In this document: positions 1 to 9,402 of the stretch, piece after piece
Numbering within the stretch: position 1 is the first letter of the stretch
Layout of the letters: every line of letters starts with the position of its first letter
Assembly: GCA_011390275.1 (NCBI GenBank)
Contig: JAABST010000002.1
Coordinates: forward strand, 62,001-126,000
Origin: Geitlerinema sp. S16
GTDB taxonomy: Bacteria; Cyanobacteriota; Cyanobacteriia; Cyanobacteriales; Geitlerinemataceae
Reading direction: 5' to 3'
DNA length: 64,000 nucleotides
Made by a program: the position numbers and the translations under genes
The notes under the pieces: generated by a model
Told to the model about the DNA's origin: nothing
Databases searched by the model: none
The model's input: only the letters and a program-made list of their open reading frames with translations

Positions 1-1
1 A

Positions 2-1978
2 CTGGCGATCGGCAAATTCGCCGAAGTGCGCGACGAATGGGACGGCATCCCGGTAACCTATTACGTCGAACGCGATCGCCTGGACGACGTGGCGCGAACC
101 ATGGGTAAAACACCGCGCATGGTGGCCTTTTTTAGCGACATCTACGGCTATCGCTACGCCTTCCCAAAATACGCGCAAGTCTGCGTCGATGACTTCATTT
201 TCGGTGGCATGGAAAACACTTCCACCACCCTGTTAACCTCGCGTTGCTTGCTCGATGAACGCGCCGCGATCGACGACTCCAGCAGCGAATCCCTTGTGGC
301 GCACGAGCTTGCCCACCAGTGGTTTGGCGATCTGGTGGTCATCGACCACTGGTCGCACGCGTGGCTGAAAGAAGGAGCGGCGTCCTATGCCGAGGTGCAG
401 TGGTTCGAGCATGAGCGCAGCGCCGATGATGGGGCATATTACCTGCTCGGGGAAGCGCGGAGCTATCTCGCCGAAGACAGTGGCCGCTACCGTCGCCCGA
501 TCGTCACGCACGTGTATCGCGAGGCGATCGAGCTATACGACAGCCACCTCTACGAAAAAGGCGCGTGTGTTTATCATATGATTCGTGCCGAGTTGGGGGA
601 TGCGCTGTTTAAGCAGGCGATCACCAAATTCGTCAATGACAACGCCCATCGCACGGTGGAGACCCTTGATCTAATCCGCGCGATCGAAACCAGCACGGGG
701 CGTAACCTGCGCTATCTGTTTGATCAATACGTCTATCGCGGTGGTCATCCTGATTATCAGGTGAGCTACGAGTGGGATGAGGATAGCAAGCTAGCGAAAG
801 TGACGGTGGAGCAAACCCAGGCAAAAAGCGAAGGGACGACACCGCTCGAACGCGATTTATTTGATTTAAAAATCCCGATCGCTTTTGGGTTTATCGCCGA
901 TAACGCTGACGCACCGACCCTCCAAACCTTCAAAGTGCGTATTCACGAAGCCCAGCAAAGCGTCTATTTCCCGCTCGCTCAAAAACCGGCGTTTGTCAGC
1001 TTTGACGCCGGTAATCACACGCTCAAAACCGTCGATCTGAAATATCCAACACCGGAGCTTAAAGCCCAGTTAAAACACGATCCCGACCCGATCGCGCGGC
1101 TCCACGCAGCGCATGCCCTAGCGAAAAAGGGCGGTCTCGATGGGGTCAAAGCCTTGGCTGAAGCGTTGACCGGCGATCGCTTTTGGGGTGTCCGTCGCGA
1201 GGTAGCCTCGGCACTGGCGACGATCGAGACCATCCACGCGTTTGAGGCTCTTTCCCAAGGCTTGACCGACCCGGATGCCCGCGTTCGTGCGGCGGTGGTG
1301 TCGGGGTTGGGCAATTACAAAACCCAAGCTGCGTTTAAAGTGGTGGCCATTACGCTCAAACAGGGTGATCCGAGCTACTGGGTGGAGTATGCCGCCGCCG
1401 CCGCGATCGGTAAAATCGCCGCATCCCAGGTGGATCATCCCGACCTGGTTGACCGAGCGATCGCCTTACTCAAGGACATCCTCGAAACCCGTGCCGGTTG
1501 GAATGACGTGGTACAGCGCGGTGCGATCGCCGGATTGAGCCGTCTCACCACCTCGATCGCGGCTCTCGATCTCATCCTCAACTACACCCGCATCGGTGTC
1601 CCCCAAGCCCTGCGTCGCCAAGCGATTCGCGCTCTGGGTTCCATTTCCGTGGGTCAAACGGAGGCCAATCTAGAACGCATTCTCGATCGCTTTTCACAGT
1701 TGGCCGCCGAAGAGTTTTTCCTGATTCAGGTGTCGGCGGTGTCCGGCTTGGAGGAAATGGCGACCCCGAAGGCGATCGGCATTTTGCAAATGATCGCCGA
1801 TCGCACGGCGGATGGTCGTGTGATTCGCATGGCAGAGGAAGCGATCCGCTCGGTGCAAGAACGATGCAGCAGCGATCGTGCCTTGGATCAGCTCCGCGAT
1901 GAGTTGGATAAGGTCAAGCAGCAAAATCGCGATTTACTTGGGCGTTTGGATGCGCTGGAGGCCAAGGCTCAGGCGTAG
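2..1978 (+). CDS. M1 family metallo-aminopeptidase with C-terminal HEAT repeats (5' partial)
   Basis: Zinc aminopeptidase that removes N-terminal residues from peptides. The reading frame is open to the left edge, so the true start lies outside the window; the GTG at 26 is internal. The exopeptidase motif is GGMENTS, a variant of GAMEN, near 210. The zinc site HELAH (302-316) is followed exactly 18 residues later by the third ligand Glu (codon 371-373) in WLKEGA. The C-terminal half from about 1050 is a run of Ala/Leu-rich helical repeats of HEAT/PBS-lyase type, ending in a short coiled coil. This architecture, with HEAT repeats replacing the usual ERAP1-like C-terminal domain, is known for cyanobacterial M1 enzymes. 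A strong terminator follows the stop. Product name is confident; the substrate is unknown. Confidence 0.9.
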   Translation: MAIGKFAEVRDEWDGIPVTYYVERDRLDDVARTMGKTPRMVAFFSDIYGYRYAFPKYAQVCVDDFIFGGMENTSTTLLTSRCLLDERAAIDDSSSESLVAHELAHQWFGDLVVIDHWSHAWLKEGAASYAEVQWFEHERSADDGAYYLLGEARSYLAEDSGRYRRPIVTHVYREAIELYDSHLYEKGACVYHMIRAELGDALFKQAITKFVNDNAHRTVETLDLIRAIETSTGRNLRYLFDQYVYRGGHPDYQVSYEWDEDSKLAKVTVEQTQAKSEGTTPLERDLFDLKIPIAFGFIADNADAPTLQTFKVRIHEAQQSVYFPLAQKPAFVSFDAGNHTLKTVDLKYPTPELKAQLKHDPDPIARLHAAHALAKKGGLDGVKALAEALTGDRFWGVRREVASALATIETIHAFEALSQGLTDPDARVRAAVVSGLGNYKTQAAFKVVAITLKQGDPSYWVEYAAAAAIGKIAASQVDHPDLVDRAIALLKDILETRAGWNDVVQRGAIAGLSRLTTSIAALDLILNYTRIGVPQALRRQAIRALGSISVGQTEANLERILDRFSQLAAEEFFLIQVSAVSGLEEMATPKAIGILQMIADRTADGRVIRMAEEAIRSVQERCSSDRALDQLRDELDKVKQQNRDLLGRLDALEAKAQA

Positions 1979-2007
1979 GTCAAAATTTAGATGGATTGCG
2001 GAAAGTG

Positions 2008-2050
2008 AGACCTTTGAGGTTTTGGAAACCTCAAAGGTCTAAATCATTTT
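2008..2050. terminator. Rho-independent terminator between convergent genes
   Basis: A perfect 15-bp inverted repeat (2008-2022 and 2026-2040) with a 3-nt loop is followed on the plus strand by an A/T-rich stretch with a run of T at about 2047-2052. It lies between the plus-strand M1 peptidase and the minus-strand Uma2 gene. The symmetry means it could stop transcription from both sides. Confidence 0.75.
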
Positions 2051-2095
2051 TTGTCGTACAGTTTTGAAGAAAACCGGTTTCTTGCGTGATTCAAC

Positions 2096-2659
2096 TTAGT
2101 GAAAAATGTCGGTGTCGTCGTAGATCTCAGCGATCGCGATCGCAGTATTCACACTAATCAGTGGCACCAAATCACCAGGAGTTGCCAGTTGCCACACGCC
2201 GCGATCGCTACGTTGAAACACCTCCACAGCTTGCCGATCAGTGGACACCAAGACGTATTCCGTCAGGCTTGAAATCGTGCGGTAATCGGCAAATTTTTCG
2301 GTGCGATCGAACCGTGCCGTACTGGGTGACAAAACTTCGATAATTAGGCTGGGATGGTTAATAAATTGCTCGTTGTTGGGACGATCGCGATCGTCGCAGG
2401 TGACGACAATATCCGGGTAGTAAAAAGAGTTGCTGTCCTCGATACGGAGCTTCATTCCTTCCATAAAAACGCGACAGCCGGAGCCACGCAGATGAATCTT
2501 GAGCGCTGTGGCTACGTTCAGAGCGATCGTATGGTGGTTCCGCGTACCGCCGGTCATGGCGAACACTTCACCATCGCGATATTCGTGGCGAATCGGGCTG
2601 ATGTCTTCGGCGGCGAGGTAATCGTCAGGGGTGATGTAAAGCGGGTCTGTGGCGAGCAT
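2096..2659 (-). CDS. Uma2 family endonuclease (DUF820, PD-(D/E)XK fold)
   Basis: 187-residue protein of the Uma2/DUF820 family, which is greatly expanded in cyanobacteria and has a restriction-endonuclease-like fold. Visible family marks are the N-terminal PDDYLAAED and RHEYRDGEVFAMTGG segments, FYYPDIVVTCD (the acidic residue of the active site), and LIIEVLSPSTARFDRTEKFADY, which carries the E-x-S and K positions. Length is typical and the gene appears intact. The family's role is unsettled, with mobile or selfish DNA being one suggestion. A second Uma2 copy near the right end of the window (63130-63681) is broken by a stop codon. The gene converges on the M1 peptidase and lies 76 bp downstream of the ATPase gene on the same strand, so co-transcription is possible. 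Confidence 0.88.
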   Translation of the reverse strand: MLATDPLYITPDDYLAAEDISPIRHEYRDGEVFAMTGGTRNHHTIALNVATALKIHLRGSGCRVFMEGMKLRIEDSNSFYYPDIVVTCDDRDRPNNEQFINHPSLIIEVLSPSTARFDRTEKFADYRTISSLTEYVLVSTDRQAVEVFQRSDRGVWQLATPGDLVPLISVNTAIAIAEIYDDTDIFH

Positions 2660-2735
2660 GGTCAGTCGGATAGGGAATGGCTCGATCGTAGCAAGTCTCG
2701 AATTGCTCCCGCTTTTATTGACCGATCAACCGGCC

Positions 2736-4844
2736 TTATTCGGCCAAACAGCACACCAGTTGTGAATCCGTTGGCGCACTGGGATCGAGTACACCGATCG
2801 CGCCTTCGGTGATTAAACGCTCGATCTCATGATCAATCTGATCCCCTGTTAAGGTCGCGAACTGCGCCGCCGTCGTGTCCCGCAACACCAGCCGCCCCAT
2901 CAATTGCTGCGTTTGCACTAGCGCAAAAATGAAATCGGCCACCGATCGATCCAGTCCAGCCGCGCGATGCTCCTCGCGATCGGGCGTAAGCAAACTGCTC
3001 AGATCCGACCCAAACGCACCCAGTTCTTGCAGTAAACACGACTCCTGAAAAACACCGGTGTCACGGGCAAGTTGTTGGAGTTCAGCTTGACTAACTGGGC
3101 GATCGTCGAGAATGAGATCGCCACCAAGGGCAGCGGTCAGCAGGTCGTGATAGCTCGCCAGAATTTGCATCGAGTCGAGATCCGGGACGACATGACGATG
3201 CACCGAATCGACGAACAGCTCGCGGTAACGCCGATAGCCCTGATTGCGCGGAATGCCCAGGCTCTCAGCTCGAATCAGATAGAGAAATTCGCAGGCATTA
3301 TCCCGCAGCGCCTTTTGACAGGCTTTCATCACGTTACAAAAGCTGACGAGATTCGGCTCCTCGACCCAAATCACACCGACGCGACCGACCTCAAACGACC
3401 AGTAAAACCCGAGGGAGTAGCGGCTATAGGTACGGCTCGATAGGATTTGGGGCTGGACGCCGCAAACGCCGAGGACTTCGAGAACTTGGCGCAACATACG
3501 GATGCGTTCGGGTTCGGAAAATTGGCGAATGTGGGTGACCCGATCGCGAGTTTGGCGTAGGGTTTCCCGCCAGCGGAGTTGAAAGGCGGCGATCGGGAGA
3601 GCGGTGGTTATGGGAGTGGAAGTTTTGACGATCGGGGTGACTGGAGTGATCGGGGTGATCGGCTCTAAAGGATTGATTACACTGACGTGATCCGGTGTGA
3701 ATTCGCCACGATCGAGCGGCGATCGCCCCGCCTGAATCGCATGTTTCGCCTCCTGAAAACACTGACGCCCCAACATCAACACTGATCGCGGCAGCGCCCG
3801 CCCGCCGGGGAATTTGCGATCAAGATCCGCTTGACTGAGGGGATAAATATCGCTCGGTGGCGGTTCGTTGGCTTGGTGGTGGAGTGGTGCGAGGCGTAGC
3901 GTCCAGAGGGGTTTCGCGAGATGCAGAGCGATCGGTTTGAGGCGCAATTGTTCATCGATGCGAGCGAGATCGGCGGGCTGAATCTGTTTCGCGTTGTCGT
4001 TCCAGGTATTCGTAATGATGCTGACGATCACCACAAAGTTTTTGAGCTTTTGGTTGTGAATGATCGAATTCACGTTAAATAACGCTTGTAAATCAATATG
4101 ACCATGCTCTGAGCGATCGACATTATCCAGATTGTCAAAACATAAAATAATCGGCTGATTGGTACTCGCAACCCGGCCAAAATTCCCCAGAATATTTTGT
4201 GCTTTGCTTTCGGTATCAATGGCGCTATTAACGTTTAATAAACGCAAACTTTCCTCATCCAGCTCATCCCCCTTCAGCCACTCGCAGGCCAAAGCGTAGC
4301 GATCGGGATCGGTGAGATGAAACAACACGCTAAAGAATTCGTTGGCGTTATAAATCCCCACCGGATGCGCCGCTTTGAGATTACGCACAAAGGTCGATCG
4401 CGCTCCGATCAAATGATCGACAAAACCGGCATCCCGCGTCGAAATTAATCCCTTCAGCCACAGCAAAAGCTGCGACTCGCTGCGACCGTCCGGCACATAC
4501 ATCAGGCTATCGATCGTGTAGCGCAGGGTGTGCCGCCAAATGTAATTACTTTCTGGCCAGGGGCCGACATAGGCAAAAAAGGCTTTGCGATTGAGTTCTC
4601 GTTTGAGCCTACCGAGTAGGTGGCTTTTACCTGCGCCGGAATCGCCGGAGAGCAGGATTGTCCGACTGCGACGATCGGCGATCGTCTGGTCAACGGTGCG
4701 ATCGATCTCGGTGACAATTTCGCCGTGAATTTCGGTGATCGCCGATCGCGTATCGTGGGTTTCCTGCCAGAAATTACCGGGACGAAACAGCGTCGAGTCA
4801 AAGGGGTTAACGGTTTCGCAGATTAGGCGATCGATCGAAGTCAT
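2736..4844 (-). CDS. Large P-loop ATPase, function unknown
   Basis: 702-residue protein with an N-terminal AAA/STAND-like ATPase domain. The Walker A motif GDSGAGKS is at residues 67-74 and a Walker B strand PIILCFDNLDNV lies near residue 230. A Pro/Thr-rich linker (PITPITPVTPI) near residue 400 separates it from a C-terminal half without a recognised motif. No signal peptide or membrane span is visible, so it is probably cytoplasmic. The fold around the nucleotide site resembles Orc1/Cdc6- or KAP-like ATPases that act as switches on DNA or protein complexes. I cannot name a partner. It is divergent from galE with about 300 bp between them, and the Uma2 gene follows on the same strand. It could be a conserved cyanobacterial gene or a defence-type ATPase; the context does not decide. 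Confidence 0.7.
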   Translation of the reverse strand: MTSIDRLICETVNPFDSTLFRPGNFWQETHDTRSAITEIHGEIVTEIDRTVDQTIADRRSRTILLSGDSGAGKSHLLGRLKRELNRKAFFAYVGPWPESNYIWRHTLRYTIDSLMYVPDGRSESQLLLWLKGLISTRDAGFVDHLIGARSTFVRNLKAAHPVGIYNANEFFSVLFHLTDPDRYALACEWLKGDELDEESLRLLNVNSAIDTESKAQNILGNFGRVASTNQPIILCFDNLDNVDRSEHGHIDLQALFNVNSIIHNQKLKNFVVIVSIITNTWNDNAKQIQPADLARIDEQLRLKPIALHLAKPLWTLRLAPLHHQANEPPPSDIYPLSQADLDRKFPGGRALPRSVLMLGRQCFQEAKHAIQAGRSPLDRGEFTPDHVSVINPLEPITPITPVTPIVKTSTPITTALPIAAFQLRWRETLRQTRDRVTHIRQFSEPERIRMLRQVLEVLGVCGVQPQILSSRTYSRYSLGFYWSFEVGRVGVIWVEEPNLVSFCNVMKACQKALRDNACEFLYLIRAESLGIPRNQGYRRYRELFVDSVHRHVVPDLDSMQILASYHDLLTAALGGDLILDDRPVSQAELQQLARDTGVFQESCLLQELGAFGSDLSSLLTPDREEHRAAGLDRSVADFIFALVQTQQLMGRLVLRDTTAAQFATLTGDQIDHEIERLITEGAIGVLDPSAPTDSQLVCCLAE

Positions 4845-5148
4845 GGCAAGAAACGGGCGACGGGCGTGGCGTGGACGAGCAGACGATCGTCAGTGTATCT
4901 CGATCGCTTTCGCGAACGTCACGATTTCATCGTGTTCGTAGTGTGAGGTCGTCAGCGCGAGAATTAGTAGCCCTGTAATCTCGATCCCAAGATCGCCAGG
5001 GCTGAATTTGCGTTATTTGCGTTTGATTCGCGCTCGGTTCGACGCGGGCAGTTTCTAGCAAGACCGTAAAGCGATCGTGTTATAACGGGGGCGTCTGAAC
5101 GCTTATAACGTCTTAATACCAGCGTCGATCGCGGCGGAGGAAAACCAG
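4845..5148. other. Divergent intergenic region, ATPase gene / galE
   Basis: 304 bp between the starts of the minus-strand ATPase and galE, so it must hold both promoters. Two copies of TTATAACG (near 5087 and 5103) could serve as -10-like sequences toward galE, but I see no convincing -35 partner. A short minus-strand open frame here (4964-5173) has low-complexity Arg-rich content and runs into galE; I do not consider it a gene. Confidence 0.4.
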
Positions 5149-6162
5149 GTGTCGCCCGAACCAACATTCTCACAGCCCACCGTACTTGTTACTGGCGGAG
5201 CGGGATACATCGGCTCTCATGCCGTGCTTGCCCTCAAGCAAAGCGGCTACAACGTCGTTATTCTCGATAATCTGGTGTACGGCCATCGCGATATCGTTGA
5301 AACCGCCCTCGATGTTGAACTCATCGTGGGTGATACCACTGATCGCGCCTTGCTCGATCGCATTTTTGCCGATCGTGACATCATCGCCGTCATGCACTTT
5401 GCCGCCTACATCGCCGTCGGCGAATCCGTCACCGATCCCGGCAAATATTACCAAAACAACGTTCACGGCACGTTGACCCTGCTCGAAGCAATGATCGCCG
5501 CCAACGTCAAGCGCTTCGTCTTCTCCTCCACCTGCGCGATCTACGGCATTCCCCAAGAAATTCCGATCACCGAAACCCACCCAAAAAACCCGATCAGCCC
5601 CTACGCCTCCAGTAAGCTGATGGTCGAGCAAATCCTTCAGGATTTCGACACGGCCTACGGTTTAAAATCATCCATTTTTCGCTACTTCAACGCCTCCGGA
5701 GCGCATCCCGACGGCGGCCTCGGTGAAGATCACAGCCCCGAAACCCACCTGCTGCCGCTGATCCTGTTCGCCGCGATGGGACGCCGGGAGAATATCGCCA
5801 TTTTTGGGACAGATTACGACACGCCCGACGGAACCTGCATTCGGGATTATGTCCACGTCTGTGATCTGGCCTCGGCGCACGTGCTGGGGCTGAAATATTT
5901 GCTCGATGGGGGCGAAACTGAGGCGTTTAATCTGGGGAATGGGAACGGGTTTTCGGTGCGTGAGGCGATCGAGGTGGCTCGACAGGTGACCGGACGCGAG
6001 ATTAACGTCGTGGAAAAAGAGCGGCGTCCCGGTGATTCGACCGTGTTGCTCGGTAGCGCCGAAAAAGCGCGAAAACAACTCGGATGGCAGCCGAAGTATC
6101 CTGAATTAAGCGATATCATCGCCCATGCGTGGCAATGGCATCAGATTCGACATGGGAGTTAA
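5149..6162 (+). CDS. galE: UDP-glucose 4-epimerase
   Basis: 337-residue short-chain dehydrogenase-type epimerase that interconverts UDP-glucose and UDP-galactose, supplying galactose units for surface polysaccharide. The NAD-binding glycine motif GGAGYIGSH is at residues 16-24. The catalytic pair YxxxK is Y152/K156 in PYASSK, preceded by SSTCAIYG. The N-terminal LVTGGAGYIG and C-terminal VVEKERRPGDS match GalE from many bacteria. The start is GTG at 5149 because a strong ribosome binding site GGAGG (5136-5140) sits 8 nt upstream. Two glycosyltransferase genes and an acetyltransferase follow on the same strand, which suggests exopolysaccharide or lipopolysaccharide synthesis. Confidence 0.95.
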   Translation: MSPEPTFSQPTVLVTGGAGYIGSHAVLALKQSGYNVVILDNLVYGHRDIVETALDVELIVGDTTDRALLDRIFADRDIIAVMHFAAYIAVGESVTDPGKYYQNNVHGTLTLLEAMIAANVKRFVFSSTCAIYGIPQEIPITETHPKNPISPYASSKLMVEQILQDFDTAYGLKSSIFRYFNASGAHPDGGLGEDHSPETHLLPLILFAAMGRRENIAIFGTDYDTPDGTCIRDYVHVCDLASAHVLGLKYLLDGGETEAFNLGNGNGFSVREAIEVARQVTGREINVVEKERRPGDSTVLLGSAEKARKQLGWQPKYPELSDIIAHAWQWHQIRHGS

Positions 6163-6288
6163 ACCCTATGGAAATTCCACCACACGGGATTTAAAGTGGT
6201 TGCGCGACAGACTCCAATCCCTCAAACAACCGCCCAGACGAACCACCCAGACAAACCACAGTCTGCCCGTGGATAGCACCGCAATTTT

Positions 6289-7263
6289 ATGACAGACTTC
6301 AGCCCGTCCGCTGCGCCGATTACCCCGCAGATTTCCGCCATTATCTGCACTCACAATCGTGATCAATATCTCGGTGCTGCGATCGATACGTTGCTCGCTC
6401 AGGATTGCCCGCAGCACAATATTGACTACGAAATTATCGTCGTCAATAACGGTTCGACCGACAGCACGAAAGCGATCGTTGATCAGCGTTTAGCCCATCC
6501 TCGGTTGCGCTGCGTGTGGGAACCCGTGTTAGGACTCTCGACCGCTCGTAACACAGGAGCCAACGCCGCCAAAGCCGAGATTTTGGCCTATCTCGATGAC
6601 GATGCCGAAGCCACGCCACACTGGTTGCGAACCCTGTACCAGGCGTATCAAGAAAATGATCGTTTGGCGATCGCCGGGGGACGGGTGACGCTGATTTGGC
6701 CGGAGGGGATCACGCCGCCGCCCTGGCTGTCAGAAAACCTTGCCGGAAATCTCGGCGCCTATGACCTCGGCGATCGCCCCATTCACATTACCCAACCGGG
6801 TCTCACCCCGCGCGGCCTCAACTATTCTCTTCGTCGTCGCTTTCTCGATGAGATCGGCGGCTTTGATCCCAACCTCGGGCGCGTCGGTAAAAATCTGCTG
6901 TCTAATGAAGAGCTATTTATGACCGAAAAGGCACTGGCCGCAGATTGGCAGGTGATGTATTTACCCGAGGCGTTAGTCGCCCATAATGTCGCGCCTGAGC
7001 GGACGGTGCGATCGTGGTTTCTCCGGCGTGGCTGGTGGCAGGGAATCAGTGAATGCTATCGCGAGCAGCTTACGGGACGGGCGGGCTGGCCGCAAATCGG
7101 ACGCGGCTTAGAACGCATTGCGCGTGGGTTATACAACTCGCTGCGCTACTGGAAACAACCCGATCGTCGCTTCGATAGTTGGGTGTACGCTTACTCACAA
7201 ATTGGCTACCTTCGAGCCACGATCATCAATCTATTTTCTCCCAATAATTTCCAAGATAAATAG
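6289..7263 (+). CDS. Family 2 glycosyltransferase
   Basis: 324-residue GT-A fold glycosyltransferase, predicted to be cytoplasmic or peripheral at the inner membrane. The N-terminal nucleotide-sugar binding part ISAIICTHNRDQYLGAA and IIVVNNGSTDST is followed by the DxD-type motif YLDDDAEA near residue 100, which binds the metal and diphosphate. The middle segment GGFDPNLGRVG plus NEELFMTEKAL fits the acceptor/catalytic region of GT2 enzymes. Donor and acceptor cannot be told from sequence. It lies 126 bp after galE and 230 bp before a second GT2 gene on the same strand, probably in one polysaccharide group. Confidence 0.87.
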   Translation: MTDFSPSAAPITPQISAIICTHNRDQYLGAAIDTLLAQDCPQHNIDYEIIVVNNGSTDSTKAIVDQRLAHPRLRCVWEPVLGLSTARNTGANAAKAEILAYLDDDAEATPHWLRTLYQAYQENDRLAIAGGRVTLIWPEGITPPPWLSENLAGNLGAYDLGDRPIHITQPGLTPRGLNYSLRRRFLDEIGGFDPNLGRVGKNLLSNEELFMTEKALAADWQVMYLPEALVAHNVAPERTVRSWFLRRGWWQGISECYREQLTGRAGWPQIGRGLERIARGLYNSLRYWKQPDRRFDSWVYAYSQIGYLRATIINLFSPNNFQDK

Positions 7264-7493
7264 CGCGACGATGAATCGTACGCATCTCTTTGTATCCTGT
7301 CAAAGGATATGGCAACCCACGCCTTCGGCTACGTAGTTTCATCCGACCATCTAAAATCGGCCTAGATCCTGGAACATGACCTTCCACCGCGTATCTACCG
7401 ACAGCCGATCGCCTTTTGATTATGATCTTCCGTCCCGAGAAGGACGCTCGATCGGCGTGATACAGTTTCGATACCCTTATCCGACTTACGACT

Positions 7494-8417
7494 ATGACTG
7501 CCACAAGTGCTAAGGTTCCCGTCTCCGTTCTGATTCCCGCAAAAAATGAAGAGGCGAACCTGCCCGCTTGTCTCGAAAGCGTCGCCCGCGCCGATGAAAT
7601 CTTTATGGTGGATTCGCAAAGCGAGGATCGCAGCGAGGAAATTTGTCAAAGTTACGGCGTGAATGTGGTTCAGTTCTACTTCAATGGAAGCTGGCCAAAG
7701 AAGAAAAACTGGGCGCTGGAAAATCTCCCGTTTCGGAATGAATGGGTGTTAATTGTTGACTGTGATGAACGGATTACCGATGCATCCTGGGATGAAATTG
7801 CGGCGGTCATTCGCGCGGATAAACACGACGGCTGGTATATCAATCGTCGCGTATTTTTCCTCGGCAAATGGATTAAGCACGGTGGAAAATATCCCGATTG
7901 GAATTTGCGTTTGTTTAAGCACGCGATCGGGCGTTACGAAAATCTCAAAACCGAGGATGTTCAAAATACCGGTGATAACGAAGTTCACGAACACGTGGTG
8001 TTGAACTCCAAGCGCGGTGCGGGCTATCTCAAGGAAGACATGATGCACGAAGATTTTCGCAGCATCTATCACTGGCTCGCGCGTCACAACCGTTACTCCA
8101 ATTGGGAAGCAAAGATTTACTACAACTTGCTGACGGGTAAAGGCGAAGGCGGCACGATCGGCGCGAATTTCTTCGGTGATGACGTTCAGCGCAAGCGATT
8201 CCTGAAAAAAATCTGGGTTCGTTTGCCGTTTAAACCGACGCTGCGCTTCATCATGTTTTACATTTTGCAGCTCGGATTTTTGGATGGCAAAGCGGGTTAT
8301 ATTTACGCTCGTTTGATCGCGCAATACGAGTATCACATCGGCGTCAAACTGTTTGAGTTACGCTTTGGCGGTCAGCTCAATAAACAGGATGATAAGCCGA
8401 AATATAACCCTAAGTAG
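7494..8417 (+). CDS. Family 2 glycosyltransferase, WaaE/KdtX-like
   Basis: 307-residue glycosyltransferase of the group that contains WaaE/KdtX (lipopolysaccharide core). It begins VSVLIPAKNEEANLPACLES, then DEIFMVDSQSEDRS and the metal-binding VLIVDCDERIT near residue 90. The segment HEDFRSIYHWLARHNRYSNWEA (two parts of this are diagnostic) and the hydrophobic C-terminal FIMFYILQLGFLDG are typical of this subgroup, which is often membrane-associated. Base composition is slightly lower in GC than galE. It lies between another GT2 gene and a WcaF-like acetyltransferase; this order is common in cyanobacterial exopolysaccharide loci. Exact sugar unknown. Confidence 0.87.
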   Translation: MTATSAKVPVSVLIPAKNEEANLPACLESVARADEIFMVDSQSEDRSEEICQSYGVNVVQFYFNGSWPKKKNWALENLPFRNEWVLIVDCDERITDASWDEIAAVIRADKHDGWYINRRVFFLGKWIKHGGKYPDWNLRLFKHAIGRYENLKTEDVQNTGDNEVHEHVVLNSKRGAGYLKEDMMHEDFRSIYHWLARHNRYSNWEAKIYYNLLTGKGEGGTIGANFFGDDVQRKRFLKKIWVRLPFKPTLRFIMFYILQLGFLDGKAGYIYARLIAQYEYHIGVKLFELRFGGQLNKQDDKPKYNPK

Positions 8418-8493
8418 ACGTGTTCTAGACTATCTCCAAATAATGTAAACCCATGACTTTGTGATCGCTTGACGGTTACTGATTGAATCTGCG

Positions 8494-9096
8494 ATGTCCG
8501 ACTCTTCTCAGCGCCATTTTGATCGCGCCCCCCTCGATACCGATGCGTGGACAGACCTAAGTCAGTACGATCAGTCGGACTACGATCGCGGTCGTCCGGG
8601 CTGGTATGTCTTGCTGTGGTGGCTGGTGCAGGCGGTGGTGTTTCCGCTGAGTTTGCACAATATGAGCGGGCTGCGCTGTGCGGTGTTGCGAGCTTTCGGT
8701 GCAAAAATTGGGCGTAACGTCCTCGTGCGTCCGACGGCGCGGTTTACCTATCCCTGGAAAATTGAGATCGGTCACCAAAGCTGGATCGGAGATGATGTCA
8801 TGTTCTACAGCCTCGATCGCATCACGATCGGCTGTCACTGCGTCATTTCACAAAAGACATACCTCTGCACCGGCAGCCACGATATTGGCGATCGCACCTT
8901 TCGTCTGGAAACAGCGCCGATCGTCGTCGGCAATGGCGCTTGGGTGGCGGCGGATTGTTTCGTTGCGCCAGGTGTGACGATCGGCGCGAATACGGTGGTT
9001 GGGGCGCGGAGTAGTGTATTTCGCGATCTGCCTGCGGGCAAGATTTGTTTGGGTGATCCCTGTAAACCACGCCGCGATCGGCAGATGCGATCGTGA
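8494..9096 (+). CDS. WcaF-like putative colanic acid biosynthesis acetyltransferase
   Basis: 200-residue left-handed beta-helix (hexapeptide repeat) acyltransferase. The N-terminal part contains the hydrophobic WYVLLWWLVQAVVFPLSLHN segment and LRAFGAKIGRNVLVRPTA. The hexapeptide rungs follow (IEIGHQSWIGDDV, ITIGCHCVISQ, IVVGNGAWVAADCFVAPGVTIGANTVVGA). The catalytic-type His is in TGSHDIGDRTF, and the protein ends LGDPCKPRR. This fits WcaF-type enzymes that O-acetylate sugars of exopolysaccharide from acetyl-CoA. It closes the galE-GT2-GT2 group. Substrate is inferred from context only. Confidence 0.88.
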   Translation: MSDSSQRHFDRAPLDTDAWTDLSQYDQSDYDRGRPGWYVLLWWLVQAVVFPLSLHNMSGLRCAVLRAFGAKIGRNVLVRPTARFTYPWKIEIGHQSWIGDDVMFYSLDRITIGCHCVISQKTYLCTGSHDIGDRTFRLETAPIVVGNGAWVAADCFVAPGVTIGANTVVGARSSVFRDLPAGKICLGDPCKPRRDRQMRS

Positions 9097-9402
9097 GGCG
9101 GCGATCGCGTTAGGATTTCAGACCCTTTGACTTGATCAGCAGCTTAACGGAAAGCTGTCTGTTCTGTGTGCTAATGCGTGTCTTGAAATGTGCGTGAATA
9201 CGTACTGGTTTAAGTCGTTTTAATCCCCTGTTATACGGTATATTACGCTACCTTAAGTGTAGGGATTTCGATAAATAGTGAGCCGTGATACAGATTTGTG
9301 AAACGCTTGATCCCCACTGTTTTTCTGATGCCAAGTGATTGGATTTACTTGGAACTTACTTGAGTTTGCGCGACCACCACATGCTAACGGGGAATTTTTT
9401 TC
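9097..9402. other. Intergenic region upstream of pepA
   Basis: 306 bp with no gene-like reading frame. A TATATT sequence (9239-9244) could be a -10 element for pepA but has no good -35 at the right distance. I see no clear terminator or operator. Confidence 0.35.

Noticed and set aside
4964..5173. 69-codon minus-strand open frame upstream of galE
   Set aside because: It overlaps the galE start and ribosome binding site and is Arg-rich without pattern.
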